Part shown: positions 34,579 through 47,700 of the stretch, piece after piece
How positions within the stretch are numbered: position 1 is the stretch's first letter
Layout of the letters: the number at the start of each line of letters is the position of its first letter
Assembly (NCBI RefSeq): GCF_008831285.2
Contig: NC_045143.1
Coordinates: forward strand, 12,885,214-12,949,213
Reading direction: 5' to 3'
DNA from: Nymphaea colorata
Taxonomy: Eukaryota; Streptophyta; Magnoliopsida; Nymphaeales; Nymphaeaceae
DNA: 64,000 nucleotides
Made by a program: the position numbers and the translations under genes
Notes under the pieces: generated by a model
The model's database searches: none
Told to the model about the DNA's origin: nothing
Seen by the model: the letters and a program-made list of their open reading frames with translations, nothing else

Positions 34579-37500
34579 ATGGAAAACCTTTCGCATTCTG
34601 GCATGTCCTCAAGTTTTCTTCCTCACCTTATTACCGAAAAACTCAACCATGAGAATTATCTGATCTGGAAAAGGCAAATCATGCCTTTCATAAGAAGTCA
34701 AGGCCTCTTTGGACATCTCGATGGTTCAACAAAGGCTCCACCAATATCCGTCTTACAGGAAATAAAAAATGAGGCAGGAGAAGTTATTGCTGTTCATGAA
34801 GACAACAATCCTGAACATGCTATGTGGATGAGACGTGATCAAAGTCTGGTTGCGTATATTTTGTCCACTTTATCTCAACAAGTGTTTCTTTCAGTTTCTG
34901 ATGATTGTACTGCAGAAGAATTATGGGAAACCCTTGCTGATACCTTTTCCCAAATATCAGAAGCTCGAATTATGTACTTAAAGAAAGAATTTCAGAATTT
35001 GAGCAAAGGTTCAACGTCTATCATGGATTATTTGGGGCATATTAAGGCCGTCGCAGACCAACTTGCTGCCTCAGGGAATAACATTTCTGATAAGGAAAAG
35101 GTGCAGCAAACCTTGAATGGACTTGGGCATGATTATCATGCTTTTATTACAGCTCTTGAGGTCCTTCCTGTTCTGCCTTCCTTCAACGAACTACAAGGTA
35201 AACTTCTCCAACATGAAATGAATATGAAAAGAGTCATTGAAAGGACTGATCAAGGGAACTCCCAAAATGTGTTGGCTATGAATGTAAAGTTTGGTAAGAG
35301 CCATGGGAACTCCAACCATGGTGGTCGTGGCATTCTACCAACACCACATAACCAAGGTATGTCTCCTTTGGATACTTCAAGAAAAATACCAATTTGTTTT
35401 CAGTGCAACAAGAAAGGACACATGAAGGCACAATGTTGGTTTAATCCTCAAAATAAAAACAAAGGGGTAAGACATGATTATAAACAAGGAGGACAAAGTT
35501 CTAAATCCACCGCTGAAGATATGCAACAGCTATTGATGGCCGCATTCTCAAAGATGACTATAAAGCAAAATGAGCAGGGAGAATGGTTCTTGGATTCAGG
35601 TGCAGCTACCCATGTGACAGGAAATGCAGGTAAATTGACTAACTTATCCCATCATTACGGTAGAAGTTGCATTATAACAGGTGATGGAAAATCTCATCCT
35701 ATTACACATATTGGAAATGCACATATTCCATTGTCATCCTCGTCTCTATCACTGTCTAATGTTGTTCTTGCTCCCAATATCAAAAAGAACATCATATCCA
35801 TTTCTAAACTCATTGATGATACAAGCTCTTCTGTTGAATTCACACCTTCTTCTGTCTATGTCAAGGACCTCCAAACAAAGAAAATGTTCGCTAGAGGGAG
35901 CGTCAAGGGAATATGTACGTCCTCAAGGAATGTCTACCCAAGGATTCATCCACTTTTGATATAGGATTGAAGACATTTTCTCTTTCTCATAATGCGTCAT
36001 CAGTGCCAAGTTCTTGCCATTTTCAATCAAAAGTAAGGGGCCCTAACCAATTTTTGGAGTCTGATTTGTGGCATAGTCGGCTAGGACACTGTGGTCGACA
36101 TTTCATTGAAAAACTTGTCACAGATAGTCTCATTCCAAGATCAAGTTTACCTCTTACTTCAAGTGTCAAAAAATGTTCAAGTTGTGGACTTTGTAAGAGT
36201 CATGTTTTACCTTTCCATAATATAAATCAAAGGGCTTCCAAACCTTTTGAAACTATTTTTCTGATGTATGGGGGCCAGCCCCTATTGATTCCATGTCTGG
36301 GTCAAGATATTATGTCTTATTCATTGACTCTTACTCACGTTTCACCTGGATTTACTTCATGAAACACAAATCAGAAGTACCTCACATATTTCGAAACTTC
36401 TATGCCATGATTCAAACTAAATTTTCATCCAATGTGGTGCATTTTCAATGTGATGGAGGGGGAGAATATTCCTCGCTTGATTTTATTGAATTTCTACGTG
36501 AAAAAGGGATAACTAGACAAATTTCCTGCCCTTACACACCACAACAAAATGGTGTAGTTGAGCGGAAACATCGACATATAGTTGAAAGCGCCATGAGCAT
36601 GATGCATGATACTAATGTGCCCATTTCCTTGTGGACTGAAGCCTTCCATACTGCTGTATACATAATAAATTGTTTGCCTATGACACTCTTGATGTCTAAA
36701 TCGCCATATTTTACACTCTTAGGCAAACAACCTGATTACAAGAACTTGAAGGTTTTTGGTTGTGTATGCTATGTTCACGTTGATGCTGCCTTGAGGAACA
36801 AGTTTCAAGACAAAGCTATTCAATGTAGATTCGTTGGATATGCTGATGAATATAAAGGTTTTCGATGCTATGATCCAACAACTAAACGTATCAAAACTTC
36901 AAGAAATGTCATTTTTGATGAACATAGTTTTGATAATACAAATGAAATGCCTATGACCATTGAATCTTATGATCCCTGGACCAGTACACAGTTATTCAAT
37001 GCAGATCCTGTTATAGAAAATGATGTGCCTCAAAGTGAAGATTCAGAGAGAGCAATACAACCGTCGGATATGGCTCAAAGTGAAAATCAAGAAGATCCAA
37101 CACAGTCATTAAGTCATCACGAAAACAATAATGAACAGAGCAACGATGCACATCGGTATTCGGGTCTTATCTACAGTCGACGACTAAGGGACAGAGATGC
37201 TCACAGTGAAGAAGACAACATGCCCCACCTTAGAAGATCCAACGCATTCGTCATCCCATTCACAGGTGGGTTAGCTATGATTCTTTATCACTTGATTTTC
37301 AGTTATTCATGGCAAAAGTTGGCAAGGAGGAAGAACCTACTTCATTTGATGAAGCATCAAAATCACATCATTGGAGAAAGGCTATGAAAGAAGAAATGGA
37401 TGCCTTGCATGAATGTGGAACATGGGAGATCGTTCCGAGGCCACACGAAAAGAACGTAGTGGGCTCCAAATGGGTATACAAAATTAAATACAAACCTGAC

Positions 37501-38890
37501 GGCAGCATAGAAAGACACAAAGCAAGGTTAGTAGCAAAAGAGTTTACACAACAATATGGAGAAGATTATGATGAGACATTCAGCCCTGTGATCAAAATGG
37601 GAACAATTCGCGTGATTATATCATTGGCAGTTGAATATGGATGGAGACTACATCAAATGGACGTGAAGAATGCTTTTCTTCATGGTGATTTAAGGGAGGA
37701 AGTATATATGGAACAACCTCCAGGATACACGAAAGGAGACTCTCATGCATGGGTTTGCAAACTAAGAAAATCTATTTATGGACTTAAACAAGCCTCACGT
37801 TCGTGGTTTGACAGTTTCTCTTGCAAGATTCAAGAATGTGGTTTTCGGAGATGTCCTCTAGATCACTCTCTTTTCATTTATCGAAAGGAAAACATATTTA
37901 CTTTACTTCTTATATATGTTGATGATATTGTTATCACAGGCAATTCAGAAAACACATAGAAGAAGCTAAAGTTTTGATGATGCAAAACTTCAAAATGAAA
38001 GAGCTTGGTGATTTACGATTCTTTCTTGGAGTGGAGATTGATAGGCACAATAATCGTCTCACATTGACACAACAGAAATACACGTTGGATTTGTTGAAAA
38101 AGTCAGGTATGTCTGATTGTAAGCCTGTTGGAACTCCTAGTGTTCTAAATCAAAGACTAAGTGCTCAAGATGGGGAGTTATATGAAGATCCTACGCAATA
38201 TCGAAGTATTGTTGGGGCACTTCAATATCTTACATTTACTAGACCAGATATTATATATGCTGTGAATCAAGTATCCCAATTTATGCATGCACCTAGAGAT
38301 ACTCACATGGATGCTGTCAAAAGAATATTAAGATATCTTAAAGGGACAGCAGGAGATGGCTTAGTTTATGGTAAGAGTGAAAATATAACTACTGGACATC
38401 AACTTATGACATTCACAGATGCAGATTGGGCTGGAGATCCCGATCAAAGAAAGTCCATTTCTGGTTTTTGTATTTTCATTGGACGTAATCTTGTGTCTTG
38501 GAGTTGTCGAAAGCAAAAGGCAGTAGCAAGATCCAGCACTGAAGCTGAATACAGATGCATGGCTGCAGGTACTGCTGAAGTTACATGGGTTAGACATTTG
38601 CTAGAAGACATTGGAGAAAAGATTAAAACATCAATGTTATGTGCGATAATCAAAGCGCTATTAACATTGCCTTTAATCCCGTACAACATGGTCGAACAAA
38701 GCACATTGAGATTGATCAACACTTTGTTAGACAAAAGGTGGAAGACAAGGAAATTCAGCCTATTTATGTTCGTACAGATGAACAAGTTGCAGACTTATTT
38801 ACAAAAGGATTAACAAAGGAACGATTCTGGTTTCTAAAAGGCAAGTTGTACATGGTGCAAAACCATGCACAACTTGAGGGAGGGTGTTAA
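34579..38890 (+). pseudogene. Copia gag-pol polyprotein, copy 3, apparent frameshifts
   Basis: Starts at the same ATG (34579, MENL) as the intact copy. Single-base losses at about 35895 (GGGG to GGG), 36257 (T run), 37239 (CCC to CC), 37950 (A run) and 38638 (AA to A) break the frame into six pieces. All protein motifs remain present piecewise. Because the twin sequence at 44740-49056 is intact, these breaks are most likely uncorrected sequencing errors near a contig end and not biological mutations. Confidence 0.9.
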
Positions 38891-39239
38891 AATATAAAGC
38901 CTTCACCAGCACGTTGAAGAGGAGTCTCTTAGGATCCACCTTCTTGTAGAATGTGTTAAAATATTTAATGTCCTTGTAACATGTGAAGAGTCTCCTAGGA
39001 TTCTATGTATAGTTAATATCCTTGTTATATGGGAAGTCTCCTAGGATTCTATGTTGTAGTTAATATCCTTGTAATATGTGAAGTCTCTTAGGTTTCTATG
39101 ATGTAATTAATGTCCTTGGAGCTTGTGAAATCTCCTAGGATTCTACGATTGGAGACTCTTAGAATTCTGAAATGAGATTATAAATAGAGGCCGTGCAAAC
39201 CATTTTGGCTACGGCTTCTTCTCCTCAGTTTCTTCTTGT

Positions 39240-39283
<44 letters not shown>

Positions 39284-39335
39284 CCTGCGTGAGTGCTGTT
39301 TTCGGGTTACAGATATTGGTGCTACATTTCTATCA
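38885..39335 (+). repeat. 3' LTR of Copia copy 3
   Basis: 451 bp, three single-base losses (near 38934, 39008 and 39170) relative to the twin LTR at 49051-49504. Confidence 0.93.
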
Positions 39336-39337
39336 AG

Positions 39338-39437
39338 NNNNNNNNNNNNNNNNNNNNNNNNNNNNNNNNNNNNNNNNNNNNNNNNNNNNNNNNNNNNNNN
39401 NNNNNNNNNNNNNNNNNNNNNNNNNNNNNNNNNNNNN
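39338..39437. other. Assembly gap, exactly 100 N
   Basis: One hundred N, the conventional size for a scaffold join of unknown length. The left contig ends two bases into the TSD of copy 3; the right contig begins inside the gag region of a copy-2-like element. Confidence 0.99.
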
Positions 39438-42400
39438 CTTGCTGATACCTTTTCCCAAATATCAGAAGCTCGAATTATGTACTTAAAGAAAGAATTTCAG
39501 AATTTGAGCAAAGGTTCAACGTCTATCATGGATTATTTGGGGCGTATTAAGGCCGTCGCAGACCAACTTGCTGCCTCAGGGAATAACATTTCTGATAAGG
39601 AAAAGGTGCAGCAAACCTTGAATGGACTTGGGCATGATTATCATGCTTTTATTACAGCTCTTGAGGTCCTTCCTGTTCTGCCTTCCTTCAACGAACTACA
39701 AGGTAAACTTCTCCAACATGAAATGAATATAAAAGAGTCATTGAAAGGACTGATCAAGGGAACTCCCAAAATGTGTTGGCTATGAATGTAAAGTTTGGTA
39801 AGAGCCATGGGAACTCCAACCATGGTGGTCGTGGCATTCTACCAACACCACATAACCAAGGTATGTCTCCTTTGGATACTTCAAGAAAAATACCAATTTG
39901 TTTTCAGTGCAACAAGAAAGGACACATGAAGGCACAATGTTGGTTTAATCCTCAAAATAAAAACAAAGGGGTAAGACATGATTATAAACAAGGAGGACAA
40001 AGTTCTAAATCCACCGCTGAAGATATGCAACAGCTATTGATGCCGCATTCTCAAAGATGACTATAAAGCAAAATGAGCAGGGAGAATGGTTCTTGGATTC
40101 AGGTGCAGCTACCCAGTGACAGGAAATGCAGTAAATTGGACTAACTTATCCCCTCATTACGGAGAAGTTGCATTATAACAGGTGATGGAAAATCTCATCC
40201 TATTACACATATGGAAATGCACATATTCCATTGTCATCCTCGTCTCTATCACTGTTAATTGTCTTGCCCCATATCAAAAGAACATCATATCATTCTAAAC
40301 TCATTGATGATACAAGCCTTTTGTTGAATTCACACCTTCTTCTGTATATGTCAAGGACCTCCAAACGAAGAAATGTCGCTAGAGGGGAGCGTCAGGGGAA
40401 TATGTACGTCCTCAAGGAATGTCTACCCAAGGATGGATCCACTTTTGATATAGGATTGAAGACATTTCTCTTTCTCAAATGCGTCATCAGTGCCAAGTTC
40501 TTGCCATTTTCAATCAAAAGTAAGGGCCCTAACCAATTGGAGTCTGATTGTGGCATAGTCGGCTAGGACACGTGGTCGACATTTCATTGAAAAACTTGTC
40601 ATAGATAGTCTCATCCAAGATCAAGTTTACCTCTTACTTCAAGTGTCAAAAAATTTCAAGTTGTGGACTTGTAAGAGTCATGTTTACCTTTCCAAATATA
40701 AATCAAAGGCTTCAAACCTTTGAAACTATTTTTCTGAGTATGGGGGCCAGCCCCTATTGATCTATGTCGGGTCAAGATATAGTCTTATTCATTGACTCTT
40801 ACTCACGTTCACCTGGATTTACTTCATGAAACACAAATCAGAAGTACCTCACATATTTCGAAACTTCTATGCCATGATTCAAACTAAATTTCATCCAATG
40901 TGGTGCATTTCAATGTGATGGAGGGGAGAATTCCTCGCTTGATTTATTGAATTCTACGTGAAAAAGGGATAACTAGACAAATTTTTGCCCTTACACACCA
41001 CAACAAATGGTGTAGTTGAGCGGAAACATCGACATATAGTTGAAAGCACCATGAGCATGATGCATGATAATAATGTGCCCATTTCCTTGTGGACTGAAGC
41101 CTTCATACTGCTGTATACATAAAAATTGTTTGCCTATGACACCTTGATGTCTAAATCGCCATATTTACACTCTTAGGCAAACAACCTGATTACAAGAACT
41201 TGAAGGTTTTGGTTGTGTATGCTATGTTCACGTTGATGCTGCCTTGAGGAACAAGTTTCAAGACAAAGCTATTCAATGTAGATTCGTTGGATATGCTGAT
41301 AATATAAAGGTTTTCGATGCTATGATCCAACAACTAAACGTATCAAAACTTCAAGAAATGTCATTTTTGATGAACATAGTTTGATAATACAAATGAAATG
41401 CCTATGACCATTGAATCTTATGATCCCTGGACCAGTACACAGTATTCAATGCAGATCCTGTTATAGAAAATGATGTGCCTCAAAGTGAAGATCAGAGAGA
41501 GCAATACAACCGTCGGATATGGCTCAAAGTGAAAATCAAGAAGATCCAACACAGTCATCAAGTCATCACGAAAACAATAATGAAGAACAGAGCAACGATG
41601 CACATCGGTATTTAGGTCTTATCTACAGTCGACGACTAAGGGACAGAGATGCTCACAGTGAAGAAGACAACATGCCCCACCTTAGAAGATCCCAACGCAT
41701 TCGTCATCCCATTCACAGGTGGGTTAGCTATGATCTTTATCACTTGATTTTCAGTATTCATGGCAAAAGTTGGCAAGGAGGAAGAACCTACTTCATTTGA
41801 TCAGGCATCAAAATCACATCATTGGAGAAAGGCTATGAAAGAAGAAATGGATGCCTTGCATGAATGTGGAACATGGGAGATCGTCCCAAGGCCATACGAA
41901 AAGAACGTAGTGGGCTCCAAATGGGTATACAAAATAAATACAAACCTGACGGCAGCATAGAAAGACACAAAGCAAGGTTAGTAGCAAAAGGGTTTACACA
42001 ACAATATGGAGAAGGTTATGATGAGACATTCAGCCCTGTGATCAAAATGAGAACAATTCGCGTGATATATCATTGACAGTTGAATATGGATGGAGACTAC
42101 ATCAAATGGACGTGAAGAATGCTTTTCTTCATGGTGATTTAAGGGAGGAAGTATATATGGAACAACCTCCAGGATACACGAAAGGAGACTCTCATGCATG
42201 GGTTTGCAAACTAAGAAAATCTATTTATAGACTTAAACAGGCCTCACGTTCGTGGTTTGACAGTTTCTCTTGCAAGATTCAAGAATGTGGTTTTCGGAGA
42301 TGTCCTCTAGATCACTCTCTTTTCATTTATCGAAAGGAAAACATATTTACTTTACTTCTTATATATGTTGATGATATTGTTATCACAGACAATTCAGAAA

Positions 42401-43335
42401 AACACATAGAAGAAGCTAAAGTTTTGATGATGCAAAACTTCAAAATGAAAGAGCTGGTGATTTACGATTCTTCTTGGAGTGGAGATGATAGGCACAATAA
42501 TCGCCTCACATTGACACAACAGAAATACACGTTGGATCTGCTGAAAAAGTCAGGTATGTCTGATTGTAAACCTGTGGAACCCTAGTGTTCTAAATTAAAG
42601 ACTAAGTGCTCAAGATGGGGAGTTATATGAAGATCCTACGCAATATCGAAGTATTGTTGGGGCACTTCAATATCTTACATTTACTAGACCAGATATTAAT
42701 ATGTTGTGAATCAAGTATCTCAATTTATGCATGCACCTAGAGATACTCACATGGATGCTGTCAAAAGAATATTAAGATATCTTAAAGGGACAGCAGGAGA
42801 TGGCTTAGTTTATGGTAAGAGTGAAAATATAACTACTGGACATCAACTTATGACATTCACAGATGCAGATTGGGCTGGAGATCCCGATCAAAGAAAGTCC
42901 ATTTCTGGTTTTTGTATTTTCATTGGACGTAATCTTGTGTCTTGGAGTTGTCAAAAGCAAAAGGCAGTAGCAAGATCCAGCACTGAAGCTGAATACAGAT
43001 GCATGGCTGCGGGTACTGCTGAAGTTACATGGGTTAGACATTTGCTAGAAGACATTGGAGAGAAGATTAAAACATCAATGTTAATGTGCGATAATTAAAG
43101 CGCTATTAACATTGCCTTTAATCCCGTACAACATGGTCGAACAAAGCACATTGAGATTGATCAACACTTTGTTAGACAAAAGGTGGAAGACAAGGAGATT
43201 CAGCCTATTTATGTTCGTACAGATGAACAAGTTGCAGACTTATTTACAAAAGGATTAACAAAGGAATGATTCTGGTTTCTAAAAGGCAAGTTGTACATGG
43301 TGCAAAACCATGCACAACTTGAGGGAGGGTGTTAA
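39438..43335 (+). pseudogene. Copia gag-pol polyprotein fragment (assembly twin of copy 2)
   Basis: Begins at about codon 119 of gag because of the gap. CCHC knuckle, protease, integrase, RT (YVDD) and RNase H motifs are recognisable, but in many short frames. Most single-base losses look like sequencing errors; the nonsense codons shared with copy 2 are real element mutations. Confidence 0.9.
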
Positions 43336-43789
43336 AATATAAATCCTTCACCAGCACGTTGAAGAGGAGTCTCTTAGGATTCCACCTCCTTGTAGAATGT
43401 GAAGATATTTAATGTCCTTGTAATATGTGAAGAGTCTCCTAGGATTCTATGTTGTAGTTAATATCCTTGTTATATGGGAAGTCTCCTAGGATTCTATGTT
43501 GTAGTTAATATCCTTGTAATATGTGAAGTCTCTTAGGTTTCTATGATGTAATTAATGTCCTTGGAGCTTGTGAAATCTCCTAGGATTCTACGATTGGAGA
43601 CTCTTAGAATTCTGGAAATGAGATTATAAATAGAGGCCGTGCAAACCATTTTGGCTACGGCTTCTTCTCCTCAGTTTCTTCTTGTTTTCATTCTCTCTCT
43701 CCCTCTCTCTCTCTATATATATATATATCTCTATCTTCCTGCGTGAGTGCTGTTTTCTGGTTACAGATATTGGTGCTAGATTTCTATCA
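43330..43789 (+). repeat. 3' LTR, assembly twin of copy 2
   Basis: 460 bp, same as 33169-33628 including the shortened (CT)n(AT)n array. Confidence 0.95.
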
Positions 43790-44065
43790 GTTGGTGGCCT
43801 TGTTTTGGTTGGATGCTAATGACAAACAAACTTACCAAGTCAAATAGAGATCTAAAATGTATTAGCAAGTCGACCTTGAGCCCAATTTGTTGAGTTCGAG
43901 TACTCGAGCTTGAGCAGCAAGCTAAGTATTTCAGGTGTCAAACTGAGCTTCAGCTGGCCCAACTAGAGGTCGGTTTGTCTCGTATTCACCCTAATTAATA
44001 AGCCCATAGTTGATAGTTGTCAAACTCACTGATTCGAGTCATGAGTCATTTGAGTAGGATAGGAT
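43790..44065. other. 276-bp spacer (twin of 33629-33904)
   Basis: Identical by eye to 33629-33904, including both flanking target duplications. Being ordinary single-copy-like DNA, it is the clearest sign that the surrounding block is present twice in the assembly. Confidence 0.93.
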
Positions 44066-44171
44066 TGTTAAAATATAAAGCCTTCACCAGCACGTTGAAG
44101 AGGAGTCTCTTAGGATTCCACCTCCTTGTAGAATGTGTTAAAATATTTAATGTCCTTGTAACATGTGAAGA

Positions 44172-44359
44172 GTCTCCTAGGATTCTATGTTATAGTTAAT
44201 ATCCTTGTTATATGGGAAGTCTCCTAGGATTCTATGTTGTAGTTAATATCCTTGTAATATGTGAAGTCTCTTAGGTTTCTATGATGTAATTAATGTCCTT
44301 GGAGCTTGTGAAATCTCTTAGGATTCTACGATTGGAGACTCTTAGAATTCTGAAAATGA
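44172..44359 (+). repeat. 47-bp tandem repeats in LTR U3
   Basis: gtctcctaggattctatg and variants recur with exact 47-bp spacing, four times. They end just upstream of the TATA box, the usual place of LTR enhancer elements. The array is present in every LTR of the family in this window. Confidence 0.85.
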
Positions 44360-44362
44360 GAT

Positions 44363-44370
44363 TATAAATA
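44363..44370 (+). promoter_or_regulatory. LTR TATA box
   Basis: TATAAATA, positioned between the U3 repeats and the CT-rich leader; transcription would start about 30 bases downstream. The 3' LTR copy is at 49348-49355. Confidence 0.75.
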
Positions 44371-44423
44371 GAGGCCGTGCAAACCATTTTGGCTACGGCT
44401 TCTTCTCCTCAGTTTCTTCTTGT

Positions 44424-44467
<44 letters not shown>

Positions 44468-44519
44468 CCTGCGTGAGTGCTGTTTTCGGGTTACAGATAT
44501 TGGTGCTACATTTCTATCA

Positions 44520-44531
44520 TGGTATCAGAGC
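44520..44531 (+). promoter_or_regulatory. Primer binding site (initiator Met tRNA)
   Basis: TGGTATCAGAGC immediately after the LTR; primes minus-strand DNA synthesis. Confidence 0.95.
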
Positions 44532-44739
44532 GCCAGGTTACGTTATCTCTACCAAACGAAATGCCCAAACAGGTCTGATCTGGTTAGAACTCTTTTCTCA
44601 TCTTGTCTCTATCCTGAATTTACTTGTCTCTTGCGCAATTCTTGTTCCTTTTTCTTCTTGCTTACCAAGGACACATCTTGTTATATCGTGTCTTCTTTCC
44701 CTCTCATCTTCTACCTATATACCATTCATTTCTGCTGTC

Positions 44740-47700
44740 ATGGAAAACCTTTCGCATTCTGGCATGTCCTCAAGTTTTCTTCCTCACCTTATTACCGAAA
44801 AACTCAACCATGAGAATTATCTGATCTGGAAAAGGCAAATCATGCCTTTCATAAGAAGTCAAGGCCTCTTTGGACATCTCGATGGTTCAACAAAGGCTCC
44901 ACCAATATCCGTCTTACAGGAAATAAAAAATGAGGCAGGAGAAGTTATTGCTGTTCATGAAGACAACAATCCTGAACATGCTATGTGGATGAGACGTGAT
45001 CAAAGTCTGGTTGCGTATATTTTGTCCACTTTATCTCAACAAGTGTTTCTTTCAGTTTCTGATGATTGTACTGCAGAAGAATTATGGGAAACCCTTGCTG
45101 ATACCTTTTCCCAAATATCAGAAGCTCGAATTATGTACTTAAAGAAAGAATTTCAGAATTTGAGCAAAGGTTCAACGTCTATCATGGATTATTTGGGGCA
45201 TATTAAGGCCGTCGCAGACCAACTTGCTGCCTCAGGGAATAACATTTCTGATAAGGAAAAGGTGCAGCAAACCTTGAATGGACTTGGGCATGATTATCAT
45301 GCTTTTATTACAGCTCTTGAGGTCCTTCCTGTTCTGCCTTCCTTCAACGAACTACAAGGTAAACTTCTCCAACATGAAATGAATATGAAAAGAGTCATTG
45401 AAAGGACTGATCAAGGGAACTCCCAAAATGTGTTGGCTATGAATGTAAAGTTTGGTAAGAGCCATGGGAACTCCAACCATGGTGGTCGTGGCATTCTACC
45501 AACACCACATAACCAAGGTATGTCTCCTTTGGATACTTCAAGAAAAATACCAATTTGTTTTCAGTGCAACAAGAAAGGACACATGAAGGCACAATGTTGG
45601 TTTAATCCTCAAAATAAAAACAAAGGGGTAAGACATGATTATAAACAAGGAGGACAAAGTTCTAAATCCACCGCTGAAGATATGCAACAGCTATTGATGG
45701 CCGCATTCTCAAAGATGACTATAAAGCAAAATGAGCAGGGAGAATGGTTCTTGGATTCAGGTGCAGCTACCCATGTGACAGGAAATGCAGGTAAATTGAC
45801 TAACTTATCCCATCATTACGGTAGAAGTTGCATTATAACAGGTGATGGAAAATCTCATCCTATTACACATATTGGAAATGCACATATTCCATTGTCATCC
45901 TCGTCTCTATCACTGTCTAATGTTGTTCTTGCTCCCAATATCAAAAAGAACATCATATCCATTTCTAAACTCATTGATGATACAAGCTCTTCTGTTGAAT
46001 TCACACCTTCTTCTGTCTATGTCAAGGACCTCCAAACAAAGAAAATGTTCGCTAGAGGGGAGCGTCAAGGGAATATGTACGTCCTCAAGGAATGTCTACC
46101 CAAGGATTCATCCACTTTTGATATAGGATTGAAGACATTTTCTCTTTCTCATAATGCGTCATCAGTGCCAAGTTCTTGCCATTTTCAATCAAAAGTAAGG
46201 GGCCCTAACCAATTTTTGGAGTCTGATTTGTGGCATAGTCGGCTAGGACACTGTGGTCGACATTTCATTGAAAAACTTGTCACAGATAGTCTCATTCCAA
46301 GATCAAGTTTACCTCTTACTTCAAGTGTCAAAAAATGTTCAAGTTGTGGACTTTGTAAGAGTCATGTTTTACCTTTCCATAATATAAATCAAAGGGCTTC
46401 CAAACCTTTTGAAACTATTTTTTCTGATGTATGGGGGCCAGCCCCTATTGATTCCATGTCTGGGTCAAGATATTATGTCTTATTCATTGACTCTTACTCA
46501 CGTTTCACCTGGATTTACTTCATGAAACACAAATCAGAAGTACCTCACATATTTCGAAACTTCTATGCCATGATTCAAACTAAATTTTCATCCAATGTGG
46601 TGCATTTTCAATGTGATGGAGGGGGAGAATATTCCTCGCTTGATTTTATTGAATTTCTACGTGAAAAAGGGATAACTAGACAAATTTCCTGCCCTTACAC
46701 ACCACAACAAAATGGTGTAGTTGAGCGGAAACATCGACATATAGTTGAAAGCGCCATGAGCATGATGCATGATACTAATGTGCCCATTTCCTTGTGGACT
46801 GAAGCCTTCCATACTGCTGTATACATAATAAATTGTTTGCCTATGACACTCTTGATGTCTAAATCGCCATATTTTACACTCTTAGGCAAACAACCTGATT
46901 ACAAGAACTTGAAGGTTTTTGGTTGTGTATGCTATGTTCACGTTGATGCTGCCTTGAGGAACAAGTTTCAAGACAAAGCTATTCAATGTAGATTCGTTGG
47001 ATATGCTGATGAATATAAAGGTTTTCGATGCTATGATCCAACAACTAAACGTATCAAAACTTCAAGAAATGTCATTTTTGATGAACATAGTTTTGATAAT
47101 ACAAATGAAATGCCTATGACCATTGAATCTTATGATCCCTGGACCAGTACACAGTTATTCAATGCAGATCCTGTTATAGAAAATGATGTGCCTCAAAGTG
47201 AAGATTCAGAGAGAGCAATACAACCGTCGGATATGGCTCAAAGTGAAAATCAAGAAGATCCAACACAGTCATTAAGTCATCACGAAAACAATAATGAACA
47301 GAGCAACGATGCACATCGGTATTCGGGTCTTATCTACAGTCGACGACTAAGGGACAGAGATGCTCACAGTGAAGAAGACAACATGCCCCACCTTAGAAGA
47401 TCCCAACGCATTCGTCATCCCATTCACAGGTGGGTTAGCTATGATTCTTTATCACTTGATTTTCAGTTATTCATGGCAAAAGTTGGCAAGGAGGAAGAAC
47501 CTACTTCATTTGATGAAGCATCAAAATCACATCATTGGAGAAAGGCTATGAAAGAAGAAATGGATGCCTTGCATGAATGTGGAACATGGGAGATCGTTCC
47601 GAGGCCACACGAAAAGAACGTAGTGGGCTCCAAATGGGTATACAAAATTAAATACAAACCTGACGGCAGCATAGAAAGACACAAAGCAAGGTTAGTAGCA

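Larger units (their letters stand above)
33905..39335 (+). mobile_element. Ty1/Copia element, copy 3 (same locus as 44066-49504, poor sequence quality)
   Basis: Both LTRs (33905-34358, 38885-39335) and PBS (34359-34370) are present. The left target site is AGGAT (33900-33904); on the right only AG (39336-39337) is left before the N gap. It matches 44066-49504 throughout but is eight bases shorter, and each missing base is in a homopolymer run. The same insertion site and upstream flank make it an assembly duplicate of that element. Confidence 0.93.
39438..43789 (+). mobile_element. Ty1/Copia, 5'-truncated by the gap (assembly twin of copy 2)
   Basis: Corresponds to 29210-33628 of copy 2. It shares that copy's diagnostic breaks: the CAA-to-TAA at 42594-42596, the one-base RT deletion near 42699, the TAA near 43096, the late TGA near 43267 and the 460-bp 3' LTR followed by GTTGG. 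It also has dozens of extra single-base deletions, densest at 40060-41500. A few substitutions distinguish it from copy 2 near its left end (for example 39498 and 39552), so a second haplotype cannot be excluded. Confidence 0.93.
44066..44519 (+). repeat. 5' LTR of the intact Copia element
   Basis: Ends TG...CA. The U3 part holds four ~47-bp tandem repeats (starts 44172, 44219, 44266 and 44313) and a related 67-bp unit at 44105. A TATA box follows at 44363-44370, then a (CT)n run near 44430-44461. Confidence 0.97.

Noticed and set aside
44520-44531. tRNA-like sequence TGGTATCAGAGC
   Set aside because: It is a primer binding site complementary to a tRNA end, not a tRNA gene; no cloverleaf is present.
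44377-44739. In-frame extension of the Copia polyprotein into the LTR (1559 codons)
   Set aside because: The extension starts at GTG and has no ATG; it covers the LTR leader and PBS. The first ATG (44740) fits the other copies.
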